64,000 nt of DNA from Sphaerolaimus hirsutus (Eukaryota; Nematoda; Chromadorea; Monhysterida; Sphaerolaimidae), in the NCBI GenBank assembly GCA_964036195.1, contig OZ038451.1, positions 19,666,318 through 19,730,317 on the forward strand. Direction: 5' to 3'. Position numbers and translations under genes: made by a program. Below are positions 44,333-55,869 of this stretch, one piece after another. The stretch's first letter is position 1. Each line of letters begins with the position of its first letter. Under the pieces are notes generated by a model. The model searched no databases. It was not told the DNA's origin and was given only the letters and a program-made list of their open reading frames with translations.

Positions 44333-45315
44333 TAGGGCTCGAACTCGACCTGACTCAACTCGACTCGACTCGTGACTCGAGGATAAAACAGGGTACCGAC
44401 TCGACTCGCCCGACTCGACCGGAAAAATATGGCCCAAACTCGAAACTTGAGGTTTATGCCTGACTCGACCCGAAATTTTGGCAAATTTCGAGTCAGGGTT
44501 TCCATTGAATAATGTCCTAAAATATCAATTTGGATATGAAATTTTAAACATATCTTCCAAAAATTTTGCGTGCAAGCGCGCATTTCCACACCACATGCAT
44601 GGTATATTGTGGATTGCCTGGCATATTTATTGAATAGTGTTAAAACTCAAATTTCTTATAACCATACAATTCTACATAATGTGCATGCGCACGCTAGTTT
44701 AGCGCCAGATTTTGGTAAACTCATAAATCGGCTTTGATAAAACGCATCTAAGTTTACTGAATTGAGATATTCTTAATCCCCATCAACTGCAGTTGACAGA
44801 TACAACATTCTGATAAACTCAAATGCATTCAAAGCTGATTTATGAGTTTACCAAAATCTGGCAGTAAACTAGCATGTGCTGCGCCACATACACACACACC
44901 ACCTCAAATGCATTGCACAATGTTGGCACTGATCCAAAAAAATTTGTAAAAGATGTTGATTTTCCATCCCTAGCCGATTCAATTTTTGCAACTTTATTTT
45001 TGCAACTTTATTTGTAACAACATGAGTGAAAAAAAGTTATATTTTTGCTTTATCTTGATATTTAAATGAACTGTTGGCGTATGAACTTCATTAAGTGTGT
45101 GTGACAACATTGGTGGAGAAACCAGTGTCAAAAATTACTGCAAGGGTCATACCCAAAGGTAATGCATCCGACTCGACGCGAGACTCGAGGTTTTTGCCCG
45201 ACTCGACTTGACTATTCACTGGCTCGCCTGACTCGACTCGCCGACTCGACCGGAAAAAATTTGGGGATGAGACTCGAACTCGAGTTTGAAAAAATAGGGT
45301 TATTACTTCACCCTA
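44333..45315. mobile_element. hAT-like element, TAGGGCTCGAACTCG end, CTCGACTCG word
   Basis: The left end TAGGGCTCGAACTCGACC is preceded by GGGTTATT (44325-44332). The right side has ACTCGAACTCGAGTTTG and then two GGGTTATT copies (45297-45304 and 45316-45323), the second after CCCTA. CTCGACTCG words fill both arms. A smaller fold-back (44696-44890) sits inside. Confidence 0.72.
44696..44890. mobile_element. Fold-back element, GCACGCTAGTTTA ends
   Basis: The arms ACGCTAGTTTAGCGCCAGAT and ATCTGGCAGTAAACTAGCAT continue inward as TTTGGTAAACTCATAAATC and its complement. CTAAGTTTACTGAATTG words lie in the loop. Confidence 0.6.
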
Positions 45316-45462
45316 GGGTTATTACTTCACCAGAATTGTTTTGTACTCTCAGTACTGATAATTGTTTGTAACATACGCTGAGGTAGAAAAATGCAACAAT
45401 AAGCACCATACACATATAAGAGTCTATAGACTTATATACCTAAGTATGTAAATAGAGGTGAC

Positions 45463-46523
45463 CAGGGTTGGTTTTATAAAAATCATTTGTATACAAATTG
45501 TATAAAAATTGTATAAAAATGTATTTTATTTTAATTTTATTCTTGTTTCATATTATTATTTTTTTTTATTCCAAAATAATAATAAAATAATAAAATGGAC
45601 CATTTTACAACAATTTTACAGAAATTTTACAAAAAAATCAGAATCTTGCATGCAAGGTCAGAAAAATGTGATAATTAGACCTAAACATGAAAAATGTGTG
45701 ACAAATGTTTCCATTACTTTGCAAAAGTGGCATGCAGTAGGTATTGTTAGCTAGTTGCAAGTGTTAAGTTACAATTATCGATAAGAATGATTTGCATGTT
45801 CAGTAGAAGGATTACTGGAGTGTGCTGGGCGCATTTGTAAAACATCATGCAAAGTGTCAATTGTCATGACAAATGTAGTAAAGAGTCAATTGGCATCTCA
45901 AATGTTAAGCAAAGTATAATTGTCTTGACAAATGTCGTGCAGAGTGTAAACTGTGTATCTGAATCTTATGTTTTGGTATCCAAACCTTATATTTTTTAGG
46001 TATCCAAATCTTATGTTTTTGTATCCAAATGTTCACATAAGATTTGGTTACAAAAACAACAAGATTTGGATACAAATCATAAGATTTGGATACAAATCAT
46101 AAGATTTGGATACAAATCATAAGATTTGGATACAATTTGCTTTACAGTTTCCACTTTCATTTATATTTGTCATGACAATTGGCACTTTACTTAACATTTT
46201 CATGATAATTGACACTTTCCATTTCATTTCATATGACATTTTGACACTTTACATGGCTTGGGACTGCCCCAGCTCTGTGAATGAACAGGTTGAACTATAA
46301 ACAACAGAAAAAAAAATTAACAAAAAATATGAATTTTTATACAATTTTTACAAAAATATGAATTTGTATACAATTTTACAAAATTATTACAAAATATCGA
46401 ATTTTTATACAATTTTTATTTTCATTTTGACATTTTCCATTTTATTTTATTTTATTTTATTCTTAGATTTTCCATTTTATTTTAATTTTATTTTTATTCT
46501 TTTCTGAGATTTTGCCAACCCTG
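45463..46523. mobile_element. hAT-type element, CAGGGTTGG TIR, AAAATAAAAT word
   Basis: The ends are CAGGGTTGGTTTTATAAAAA and GATTTTGCCAACCCTG, with exact 8-bp duplications GAGGTGAC (45455-45462 and 46524-46531). It shares the ATAAGATTTGGATACAAATC and GACAATTGACACTTT middle with 40460-41301. Confidence 0.93.
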
Positions 46524-46979
46524 GAGGTGACATAAACCCTCTTCTAGCGTGACGCAGTCATTGTTTTGATGTGTGTCCTGCATTTCACAAAACACAAACT
46601 AAACGTTTTGATATTTACATTCTCGTTACACTCAATTTGGGTGGGGGGGGGGGGGTTCGATGGGGGGTCTATTAGGTAATTCGTAGTAGCTTTTTTGAGG
46701 GGGGGGGGTAAATATTTAGAAAACCTACCTAGTTCTACATATTCTATGAAGACAAATGCTTACTTTTGCATATTACTGGGGAAAAAAATTTGTACTCGCA
46801 TTTACGCGTATGTATGAGTAAAAAAAAGTATTTTACGTTTTCTATACTTTGTGATGAGTGAAAACAAATACTTTTCGTTTCTATAATGGTCGTTCTTTAT
46901 CCATTCAGCTGTAATTAATTTTACGCCCAAAATCAATTTTATGTGCAGTCAATTTTATGCCTGAGCTGTAATCGCAGCA

Positions 46980-47590
46980 GTACACCTGTGCACGTTCACG
47001 CGGTCTTGTGTACAAGTGCGCCAAATCACCAGCGTGCGCAGCTGCCGGGCTTGAAACTTGGCCCGAGGCCAAAAAAGTGTTGCGCTGCGGGTATAAAACG
47101 GCGACGCAACTCACGGTTCTCCCGACTTTGCGATTTGAATGAAAAAGTAAAACCAGGAAAACTTGGCACCGCTCCAACTCATCCCCCAGCCTCCACGATG
47201 GCTAGGTCCGGGTAGTTATTTGCGCGCTTCGGACGTTTTTTTTTCTTGGCCAACGCCGCGATCGGCAGGGCATTCTCTGACCGGCGCCACCACGTCCGGG
47301 TTCGTTTCTCATCGAAGCTCTCACAGTAAAGGCAAGCGGCAGCCTACGGTCGGCCCGCAGTAAAGGCGAGTGACAGATTACGGGGGGGGGGGGCTCGCAG
47401 CAAACACTAGTAACGGCGCTTTTCAGGGCTCGCAGTAATAGCGGCCACTGGCTTTTTCAGAAAACTTGGCACTGGGCCAATTAGCGAGCGCAAACGCTCG
47501 CTCTCACTGTCTGCACTGTAACATTTGTGTATAAGATCTGTAATTTGTCGAGACTGAATTTGTCGTTTCACCTTTTATTTGTAACTCCAG
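46980..47590 (+). other. Gene 3 intron 3, 3' part
   Basis: Paralogous to 10533-10662 and 12052-12533 of gene 1, lacking the CATAGGGG palindrome at ~47105. Ends in the exon 4 acceptor CTCCAG. Confidence 0.6.
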
Positions 47591-47912
47591 CTTCACAACT
47601 GAGCCACAGTTACACATTTGACTCGCAGACGGCACCGCGTGGCATGAATTCTGGTCAGCTGCTGTTTGTGGCTGGAAAACGAGACTTCTTCAAAACTACA
47701 TACTTTTATAATGAAGAGACATACAAATATTTCCACTGGCAATCATATTTGGACAATGAAAACATACCAATCGACAGTGTGGATATGGAATTGGAAGGAC
47801 AAAACTGCTGTGCCATGGGAAGCCAATTTCCACTATTTAGAGTTCAATGGGTTGAATGGCTTTCTAGACAACTACAATGAGATTGTTAAATTACAAGGTG
47901 TTTTCCAGTATC
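47591..47912 (+). pseudogene. Gene 3 exon 4 with 2-bp deletion
   Basis: Compared with 12534-12857 and 35350-35673, two bases are missing near 47788, after the codons for SVDM. The original reading resumes in the +2 frame (TAVPWEANFHYLEF...). Acceptor and donor are intact. Confidence 0.8.
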
Positions 47913-48046
47913 GTGAGTTAACACTATGGTATTTTCCAAGGTTTCGGAACAGAAGACCAGGCAAACTTGTTGATATAATTTAGTCATAAAATAACAGTAA
48001 GATTGCAGTGGCAGGGTTTTAACAGGACCATGGTCCCAGCACTCAG

Positions 48047-49349
48047 CATAGGCGGCGCAAGGTCCCAATTTGCGCTTGTGACATACACATTAGCCAAAAT
48101 TTCACCTTGTGACACCTTCTTATGGGAGCCCTTATGTGAAGTTGGCAACCAGCCAAAAATATCGAAATCGCTATGAATATAAATAAAATTAGCTAAAAAT
48201 AGGCATATAACCATGTGTATAGATGAAAATAGTGATTATAAAGGTGCAAATTGTCAAAATAGTGCAAATTTTTTGCGACTTTGAGCTTTCACTATCGTTT
48301 GTACAATACACGCTTGTAAATGTCACAATGTGACAGTGAATTTTCTGCTTGTGACTAGTGATGTTAAAGGCACCGGGAAAAATGGCACCGCACCGCACCG
48401 GCACCTTTGCCAACACATGAAAAGGGCACCTGGCACCCTGGGGCACCGGCCAGAAAATGGCACCGCACCGGCACCGGTGCCTTTTGGAAAAAATGGCACC
48501 GGCACCGAAGGGCACTGGCGGGTTGCCGGTGCTAGCACCGAAAGGCACCGCACCGGGCTGGGATTTCTGAAGAAAATATCGTGCAGTTTCTCAGTGGTCT
48601 CACCTTTGGAAGTGCATATTTCCATGAATTTTCAACCGATTTTGATGGTTGAGCACTTAAAATGATCAGAATGTTGTGGCAATCACTTTTATGAAGCAAT
48701 TACAATGATTACAAATGAACGGTAAAATATTTAATACACTACATTGCCCATAGCCACTATTATCTACTGATCGGAGTCATTGCTGTACAGAGAATGGAAC
48801 TATCTCTGTCAAAAACTGACAACAAATTTTGAACAAAAAAGTAAGATAAATATAAAATATAAAAATGTTTAAAATTCAACAAAATTTTAGACTCGCTCAT
48901 CAGATCACGTATCGTGTATAATGGATTTCACAGTAGGTATATTTATTTGATGGGAGGTTTACAAAATAGGCATAAACGGTTGGGTAAATATATCGCTGTT
49001 TTTTGAAATATGAATAATAACATACTATGGACAAAATTGCACAGCACATGAAGCCTTGGCCGGTGCCTTTCCCGGTGCCTTTTACTTTGGCCCTGGTGCT
49101 AGCACCTTTGGCACCGGCAAAAAAATGGCACCGCACCGCACCGGCACCGGTGCTATTCTGACAAAAATGGCACCGGCACCGGCATGGCACCCCTGAAGAT
49201 TGCAATGGCACCGCACCAGCACCGGTGCTGGTGCCCTTCGGTGCCCAGCACCGGGGCACCGGTGCCCCGGTGCCTTTACATCACTACTTGTGACACCAAA
49301 AATTCCGCCTGTGACATTCACAAGCGCACAAGCACTTACGCCGCCTATG
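48047..49349. mobile_element. hAT-type element, CATAGGCGGCGCAAG TIR (host)
   Basis: The ends are CATAGGCGGCGCAAG and ACTTACGCCGCCTATG, with exact 8-bp duplications GCACTCAG (48039-48046 and 49350-49357). The homologous introns at ~15233 and ~35800 are empty (CCCAGCACTCAGTAGTG). TGTGACA/CGCTTGTGAC words lie near both ends. It hosts 48356-49286. Confidence 0.9.
48356..49286. mobile_element. hAT-type element, TAGTGATGT TIR, GCACCG word (nested)
   Basis: The ends are TAGTGATGTTAAAGGCACCG and GGTGCCTTTACATCACTA, with exact 8-bp duplications CTTGTGAC (48348-48355 and 49287-49294). The arms are packed with GGCACCGGCACCG words. The TIR equals that of the GGCGCC family; only the word differs. Confidence 0.94.
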
Positions 49350-49654
49350 GCACTCAGTAGGGTTTATAGACATATAAAAGTGTATATGTTTACTTAAAAG
49401 TCCTGTCCAAGTAAAACTCGTTGCTTCTCACGTGTGTTGTGCGTTACACAGATCACAAACTGTAGTATTTGTAATGTACCTACATTACCTTTGTACTCAA
49501 TTTCGGTTGTGGGGGTATTTTGAGGGGGGGTGCGGTTATTATTTCCCCAGCTCGCTCAGACTTGGGGGTATTGGACTCAGACTTGGGGGGGGGTCAAATC
49601 TAGGGGGGCATAATTCAAGGTTATACAGTACACCTTTTTTCTATTTGTTGCAGG

Positions 49655-50800
49655 CAACGATGGGTAAGTTCTCCAAAAAAAAACACTTTCTGTGTTTTGA
49701 GTTTGTCAAAAATGAATACCTGTGTTTTGTTTTTTCTCAAAAAACTTGAGTAACTCTGTTTTTATTTCTGTGTTTTTTTGTAAAAACTCGAGTTTTTTTG
49801 AGTTTTTTTCTAAAAACCTCGAGTTTTTTTCCAAAAAAATTCGAGTTTTCCCCCAAAAATTGTGATTTACAGCATTTCGATCTAGAAACAGTGGTTTTCT
49901 TATAAAATATTGGTTTTGCACATGTTTTAACCCCACATAACATTTGTGTGTTCATTCAAGTGACAAAAAAGTCCATAAAAATGTCCACAATGAGGACATC
50001 AACATCACAACGCCAACAACAAAATGCCCAGAAACGACAATTTACGCAGTACTCCAAAATTCTTCAATGGATGTGCACTGTATGGAAGACTATGGAATTG
50101 ATTTGAACTACAACTACCATATTACCTCAAAATACCCCCATGGGGGTTTATTTTTTCATCAGAAAGTTTTGTAAGGCTCATAGAAAATAGTAGGCATTTA
50201 CATACCCAAAACACGTTATAAATGCATACAAACAGGATATTTATATTTGAAATAAACATGTAGATTTCTACACAACCTAGTACAGTCTATGTGTAGCTGT
50301 GATGCAAATTAAATAAATACATCATGTACATTGGATACATGATGTACATCATCCCGGAGGGGGGTATTTTGAGGGGGGGCTTATTATTTCACCAGTCCAT
50401 TTTGAGGGGGGTTAATTCGAGGTAATAAGGTATACTTAAATGTCGAAACTTAAATTGTCAAATCCACCATGAGATGTGCATGCCATCTTGAATTTCTTTT
50501 TTGTACCATTATAAAATATGAATACATTATGTACATATTTACACAGGTACTATACATGCTTATCATATCTTGTTTAGTTTAACTGAATCAATGTGCATTC
50601 AACCGCTTCGCTGAATAAAACACAAAAACTCAAAAAACTTTTCTGTGTTTCCATGTTTCTGTGTTTCTGTGTTCTCCAAAAAAAACTCATTTGAGTTTTG
50701 AGTTATTCAAAATTTATGAGTTTCCGTGTTTCTGTGTAAAACAAAAACACAGAAACTCAATGAGTTTCTATGTTGAATTTCTGTGCTTTTTCCATCGTTG
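49655..50800. mobile_element. hAT-type element inserted at the gene 3 exon 5 acceptor
   Basis: The ends are CAACGATGGGTAAGTTCTCC and CTTTTTCCATCGTTG, with exact 8-bp duplications GTTGCAGG (49647-49654 and 50801-50808). The duplication contains the intron 4 acceptor, so TTGCAG|G is present both before and after the element. The same family as 13723-14757, inverted. Confidence 0.95.
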
Positions 50801-50807
50801 GTTGCAG

Positions 50808-51061
50808 GTCCATTGGGTGCAGTGATCAACTACCGGCGGTACCCGGGTCAGTGGGCGAGCAGCTTCGCGGTCACGTCGGAGCACAGGAGCGCGTCTGCGC
50901 AGGGCACCGTGGTCCAGTGCCAGCTGCTGTGCACCCGCGCCATGACCTGCTTCGCCTTCAGCACCCTCGGCACACTCTGCAGGCTGCACCACGAAATACA
51001 CAGGGTCATCCTCTACAGCACTCCCAGTGATACTGGTGCAATTTTCTATGTGACCGATTGA
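50808..51061 (+). CDS. Gene 3 exon 5 (PAN/Apple-like module)
   Basis: 254 nt, open, encoding PLGAVINYRRYPGQW, the four-cysteine core and FYVTD, then TGA. Nearly identical to gene 1 exon 5. Its polypyrimidine tract is now supplied by the transposon end (CTGTGCTTTTTCCATCGTTG). Confidence 0.75.
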
Positions 51062-51103
51062 TTCACTGCTCGCACTGATGATGTAAAATCGTATAAATAG
51101 ATA

Positions 51104-51375
51104 CCGTATTTCCTCGAAATACCCACCCCCTCGAAATACCCCCCCTCAAATTGGGCACTATGAATTTGTGGTCCAGAAAATGCATAACAGACGTTCAAAT
51201 CACTTACTGTGTCACTGTGTCTTACAGCGTAAGAACATCGTTTATACCATCTACATCCTTATATAAGGCTGTAAAAACTTATAAATGGTTGTTATTAGTG
51301 CATTTTTCACGTTTTTCTCTCAAAATTTTCACTCTGAAAAAATAAACCCCCCGGGGGTAATTCGAGGAAATACAG
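51104..51375. mobile_element. CCGTATTTCC element with TA duplication
   Basis: The ends are CCGTATTTCCTCGAAATACC and TTCGAGGAAATACAG, flanked by TA (51102-51103 and 51376-51377). The paralogous 3' flank of gene 1 (~15825-15840) lacks it. Confidence 0.82.
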
Positions 51376-51461
51376 TAGATGACTGATGATCTAAAGTGTA
51401 CATTTTGTGTACATTACTGTCTAGGAGAAACATCAAATTTCATAGATAATGTAATCATGCA

Positions 51462-51758
51462 TAGCATTGAAAAAATCTCTGGGAGATTTATATTCTAAAA
51501 ATCACAGAAAATCTAAGATTTTGTGAGATTTATATTTTTTCACGATTTTCTAGATGGATTTAATTATTTTAATTATGTTCTTTTTTAGAGATTTTTTGAG
51601 ATTTTTCAAAATATCAGAAAATCAATCTCTGATATTTATATATATTTATATTTTTCCAGGTTTTTTGAGAGAGATTTAATTATATTTTTGTCTTGAGAGA
51701 TTTTCTGACATTATATTTGATTATATTTTCTAAAAAGTGACGATTTTTTTCAATGGTA
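51462..51758. mobile_element. 297-bp hAT-type MITE, TAGCATTGAAAAAA TIR, AGATTTT word
   Basis: The ends are TAGCATTGAAAAAA and TTTTTTTCAATGGTA, with exact 8-bp duplications ATCATGCA (51454-51461 and 51759-51766). AGATTTTCTGAGATTTTT words fill it. Paralog of 15961-16891. Confidence 0.85.
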
Positions 51759-51766
51759 ATCATGCA

Positions 51767-52760
51767 CAAAAGATCAATAGTAGATATTTTTTGTTGTCGA
51801 GATATTTGTTCTATGCAGACTTGTGTCTTCTCCCCCAACAAAATAAATTGTTTCAATAATTTTACCTGCTTTTTATTCATTTGCCACATGCCACATGTTA
51901 ATAAATGTCACAAACAAACGCAACGCAGAAACAGAGGCATAAGCAACGCACGCAAGTTATTAATTGCTGGCAGGTCAGAAATGCAACAAAAAGAAATGTG
52001 GGACGCTATTAATTGCGGGTATCACACAAAAGCAAAAAAGCCAAGCATGGTAAGTTATTAATTGCTGGTACATTATACAGTGCATGAACATACCTGATAA
52101 ATATTTGTCATAATGTCACCATAATATAAAAAGTACAAAAATTAACAAAGATATAACAGGGTATTCTTGATTTTACCCTTCTCATGACATTTTGTAGGGT
52201 GTGGACTTGTTCCTGAATGAAGGTACTGATAATTTCTGTCAGAGCTCACTGTGCTTTGGTGATTGGTGTACATAAGTATACCAAATTCCAAAAAAAATTT
52301 ATTTGTGAGCAAGTGAAATTCTGCTGTCCCTGTCAGGAACAGCGCTCGCGACTCGCGTAATTGGAAAAAAGCCAAAAAAAAACATGTTTGACTGCTGAAA
52401 ACCCCCACTGAAACATGTTGAGGAAAGTCTTTCAAGTGATACCTGACATTTTCATATATTGTGCGGCTGTGTTCCATTGGCGGCCGGTAGGCTACAAACA
52501 GCTGGTGATTATTGTAAATACATATAGCGCATCATGTGCTCAATCAATCAAAATTTTTATCTTTCAAGGGGACGATTTTTCATTCATATGGAACTGACTG
52601 AGGCAGCAGAGCAGTTTGAAGAACGGTACTGCACAAGAATTCGGAAACTCAAAACAATTTTTATTTAACATTTCAGAACTCGGCCATCAATATTCTTACA
52701 TCTTGAGAAACAATTGCCAACAGATTATTTTCGAATTACCTATACTCTATCATATATTAT
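51767..52760. other. Duplicated gene-2 upstream region, gene lost
   Basis: Paralogous to 16892-22430, with the intervening elements absent, so it supplies several empty sites. It should lead into a second gene-2-type copy, but no exons 1-4 are seen; only an exon 5 start remains at 55870. Confidence 0.6.
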
Positions 52761-52832
52761 ACAATTTCACTGCAAAAAGGTTCAGTGTAGTGATTTGCCG
52801 GTGTGGTGAACAAAAAACGTCAGAACTTTGGT

Positions 52833-53184
52833 GCCAAACGCCATAAGCGCCAAGACACTTTCCCGATCCCCCGCGCAAAGCGCCAATGGGGCCAGCGCAA
52901 AATAGGTCCAAGCGCCAGAAGCGCTTTTGGCGCTTGGCGCTATTTTTGATTAGCGCCAAGAACAAAATGCCTGACGCTAGCGCCAAAGCAAAAAGCACCA
53001 TGGAGCTTGGTGCCATGCCAATGAAAAGCGCCATGGCGCTTATTTTGTTCAGTGCCAGGTACCAAATGTCCGGCTTTGGCGCTTGGTTCCATTTTACTCT
53101 GGCGCCATTGGCGTTGGGGGTCAGAAAAGCGCCATGGTGCTTTTGGCGCTTGGCGTCAAAGCCCTACCGCTTTTTGCAGCACTA
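52833..53184. mobile_element. Degraded GGCGCC element remnant
   Basis: GCGCCATGGCGC/TTGGCGC words, more diverged than in other copies, ending GCTTTTTGCAGCACTA. Left terminus not found. Confidence 0.5.
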
Positions 53185-53206
53185 GTCCGGTGCAATAAAA
53201 AATGAG

Positions 53207-53671
53207 TAAAGGGTGAGTTACAGCATTACGATCAATAGGAGGTGAAGCGATAACTACAACATCGCCGCAAATTAAATCATACAAAAACCGTAATAGCTAC
53301 GGTTTTCAAAATTGACACGTGGAAAGAGCGCACTCGTCTCTATATTGTGTTCAAAAATTTTAGAAAAATCTGATGTGGTTGTCGAGATATTGATCATTCA
53401 ACCAATTTTGCGGCGACATTTGTCGGCCGTCAAATATGTCCACCGACAAATTGCCGCAAAATCGCCGCAAAATTAGTTGAATGATCAATATCTCGACAAC
53501 CACTGCAGATTTTTCAAAAAAATTTGAACACAGTATAGACACGAGTGCGCTCTTTCCACATGTCAATTTTGAAAACCGTAGCTGTTACAGTTTTTGTATT
53601 ATTGAATTTGCGGCGATGTTGAATTTGTCGCATCACCTCCTATTGATCGTAATGCTGTAACTCACCCTTTA
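53207..53671. mobile_element. 465-bp fold-back element
   Basis: The arms TAAAGGGTGAGTTACAGCAT and ATGCTGTAACTCACCCTTTA are complementary to the centre near 53430, with GCGGCGAT/TTGCGGCGACA words. A partial extra arm follows at 53680-53775 (AGGTGATGCGACAAATTCAA). Confidence 0.75.
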
Positions 53672-54742
53672 AGCCGGATTTACAGCATAACGATCAATAA
53701 GAGGTGATGCGACAAATTCAACATCGCTGCAAATTCAATTTTACAAAAACCGTTAAGCCGGAATTACAGATCAGTGGCGTTTGACGTGAAATGATGACGT
53801 CATAAAATTGATTACATCAAAATAGACAAAGGTACAGCATTGAAATTTCAGAATTAGATAGTTCTAGTAATTGTCAGAGTTGTTAAGATACCGGTATTTT
53901 TGGAAAGTGTAAGTGTAAGTGTAAATACACTTTCCAAATTTTGAGTATGGATACCAAAAGTGTAAGGTATTTTAACTAAGTCTTTGTTATTGTGTTATAT
54001 GTCAAATAAAACAACCCAAACCTGTAATGCGAGCAAAAATTTACATGGTAAATGTACTAAATATTCATCAATCATATCGTTCAGCAGATAAGGCACTTGA
54101 AAATGCAAAAACATTGAAAATCATCGCGGAAATTTGGCGCCATTCCTGGCGCCATCCAAAACAATGGCGCCGGGCGCCAAATGGCCAGTGAAAATGGCGC
54201 CAAGCGCCAAGGGCGCCATGGCACCATTCGGAATGATGGCGCCAGCGAAACGGGCGCCAAGCGCCAATGGCGCCATGGCGCTGGCGCCCTTTGGCGCCAT
54301 TGAAGGGCGCCAGCGCCATGGCGCCATTCCATCACTAATTCACAGTGTTCATTACGAGGGGGGGGGGGTATTTCGAGGATATACGGTATATAAGTAGGTA
54401 TGAAGATGGTATTTCGAGGATAAAACCCTGCTCAAACGTAACACAATCACTGTTTTTAATGTGTGTTTTGCATTGCTGGATCACAAACTGCAGCTTTTGT
54501 CATTTACATTCTGTTTACACTCAATTTGGGTGGGGGTATTTCGAGGGGAGTGTTTAATTCAAAGTGGTAATTTTGAGGGGGATATTTCGAGGGGGCGGGG
54601 TATTTTTCGAGGGGAGTTATTCGAGGAAATAGGCTAGTCAATTTTTATTACTAGAGGGGGGGTCAATTCCAGGGGGATAATTCGATATCAATTTCAATTT
54701 GATATCAATTCGAGTCAATTTTTATCACTTGAGTGTATACAC
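53672..54742. other. Intergenic with element remnants
   Basis: GACGTGAAATGATGACGT words (53785), AGTGTAAGTGTAAG words (53880-53960), a GGCGCC remnant ending CCATTCCATCACTA at 54337, and CCTCGAAA/poly-G remnants at 54350-54700. No gene. Confidence 0.45.
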
Positions 54743-55775
54743 CAGAGTTGTTAAAAGTACTGAACTTTTTCAAAAGTAAACGTAAACGTAAAGTAGTTTT
54801 TTTTACTCACATGTGAGTACAGAAAACGTGAAGTAGTTTTTTTACTTTTACTCATGACCATGGTTGGTTTTCGTAAAATTCTTTTTACTAAAATTGTATT
54901 TTATTTTTATTAAAATTGTATTTTATTTTAATTTTATTCATGCTTCATTTTATTTTATTTTATTTTATTCTGAAATGTCATAAATAAAATAAAATGAAAC
55001 CATTTTACAAAATTTTTACAAAAAATCGGAATCTTGGATGCAAGGCCATAAAACAATGTGTACACTAGAAGCATGCACATGAAGACAACAATTTTTAATG
55101 TCAACTTGTGACATGGGTTGCGACATAGGTATAATATCTTGAATTTTGACCCTCACAGGGGCCAGGTAGATATGTAGCTAATTGCTCCTCCCAAGGGAAA
55201 GATAGCTAAAAATTTGTTTGTTTGTTTTTTTGGGGAGTGGGGGCTTGCGGGTTCAATACATAGGCTTTTTAAAGGAATGGAATGGAGAAAAAGGGAAGAA
55301 AATCACACAAATTAGTGATTTTTAAGGTGAAAATGTATCAAAAGATGTGACAATTTGCAATTTTGCACAAAAATATTTTTCAATTACAACAATGAAAGCC
55401 ACAACAAGGCACCAGTTCTGCAAATTGGCAGTTAGAATCTTAAGCAAGAGGATATAAAACTTTTTATAGAATTTTACAGACACAAGTTTTTGTAAAATTG
55501 TACTAAAATTTTACAAAAATTCCAATTTTTTGTACAATTTACTAAAATTTTACAAAAATTCAAATTTTAGTAAAATTGTATTTTTATTTTATAAATTTTC
55601 CATTTTATTTTATTCTTCAATTTTCCATTTCATTTTTATTTTTTTCTGAGATTTTGCCAACCCTGCTCATGAGTAAACATGAGTAATTACTTTCGGGAGG
55701 AAACATAAATGTATTTAGGCGGTACTCGAGTATCCGTATTTATTAAGTAAACGTAAATACGTTTTCACAACTATG
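54743..55775. mobile_element. hAT-type element, CAGAGTTG TIR, ACGTAA word (host)
   Basis: The ends are CAGAGTTGTTAAAAGTACTG and GTTTTCACAACTATG, with exact 8-bp duplications GTATACAC (54735-54742 and 55776-55783). It hosts the element at 54859-55665. Confidence 0.88.
54859..55665. mobile_element. hAT-type element, CATGGTTGG/CCAACCCTG TIR (nested)
   Basis: The ends are CATGGTTGGTTTTCGTAAAA and GATTTTGCCAACCCTG. The flanks CTCATGAC (54851-54858) and CTCATGAG (55666-55673) differ at one base. TTTTATTTTATT words; the middle matches 18350-18600 (GGAGGAGCAATTAGC region, inverted). Confidence 0.85.
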
Positions 55776-55869
55776 GTATACACTATACGGTACAAATACG
55801 ATACGTTATTGTTTAAAGTTCTTGAAATATAATTTTCTTATTTTATAACTAGGTATCACAAAATCACAG

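Larger units (their letters stand above)
43689..46979. mobile_element. GTA-duplicating element carrying nested insertions
   Basis: The ends are TGCTTCGATTACAGCTC and GAGCTGTAATCGCAGCA, flanked by GTA (43686-43688 and 46980-46982). The gene 1 intron at 10522-10540 (GGAGGGTACACCTG) is the empty site. ATAAAATTGATTTT words lie at both ends. Contents include ACGTAA-type words (44036-44215, 46770-46900), a CCTCGAAA/poly-G remnant, and the elements at 44333 and 45463. Confidence 0.75.
42044..51061 (+). pseudogene. PAN/Apple-like protein, gene 3 (frameshifted in exon 4)
   Basis: Exons 42044-42101, 42164-42295, 42377-42463, 47591-47912 and 50808-51061, in the same order as gene 1. Exons 1-3 and 5 are intact and nearly identical to gene 1. 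Exon 4 is 322 rather than 324 nt: GATATGGAATTGG replaces GATATGGATAATTGG at ~47788, shifting the frame to a TGA at 47878-47880. Introns carry several elements (43689-46979, 48047-49349, 49655-50800). It is either a recent pseudogene or an assembly error. Confidence 0.68.

Noticed and set aside
48330..48665. Frames within GCACCG blocks (also 49082, 59206, 60333)
   Set aside because: Same reason: word arrays of the GCACCG hAT family.
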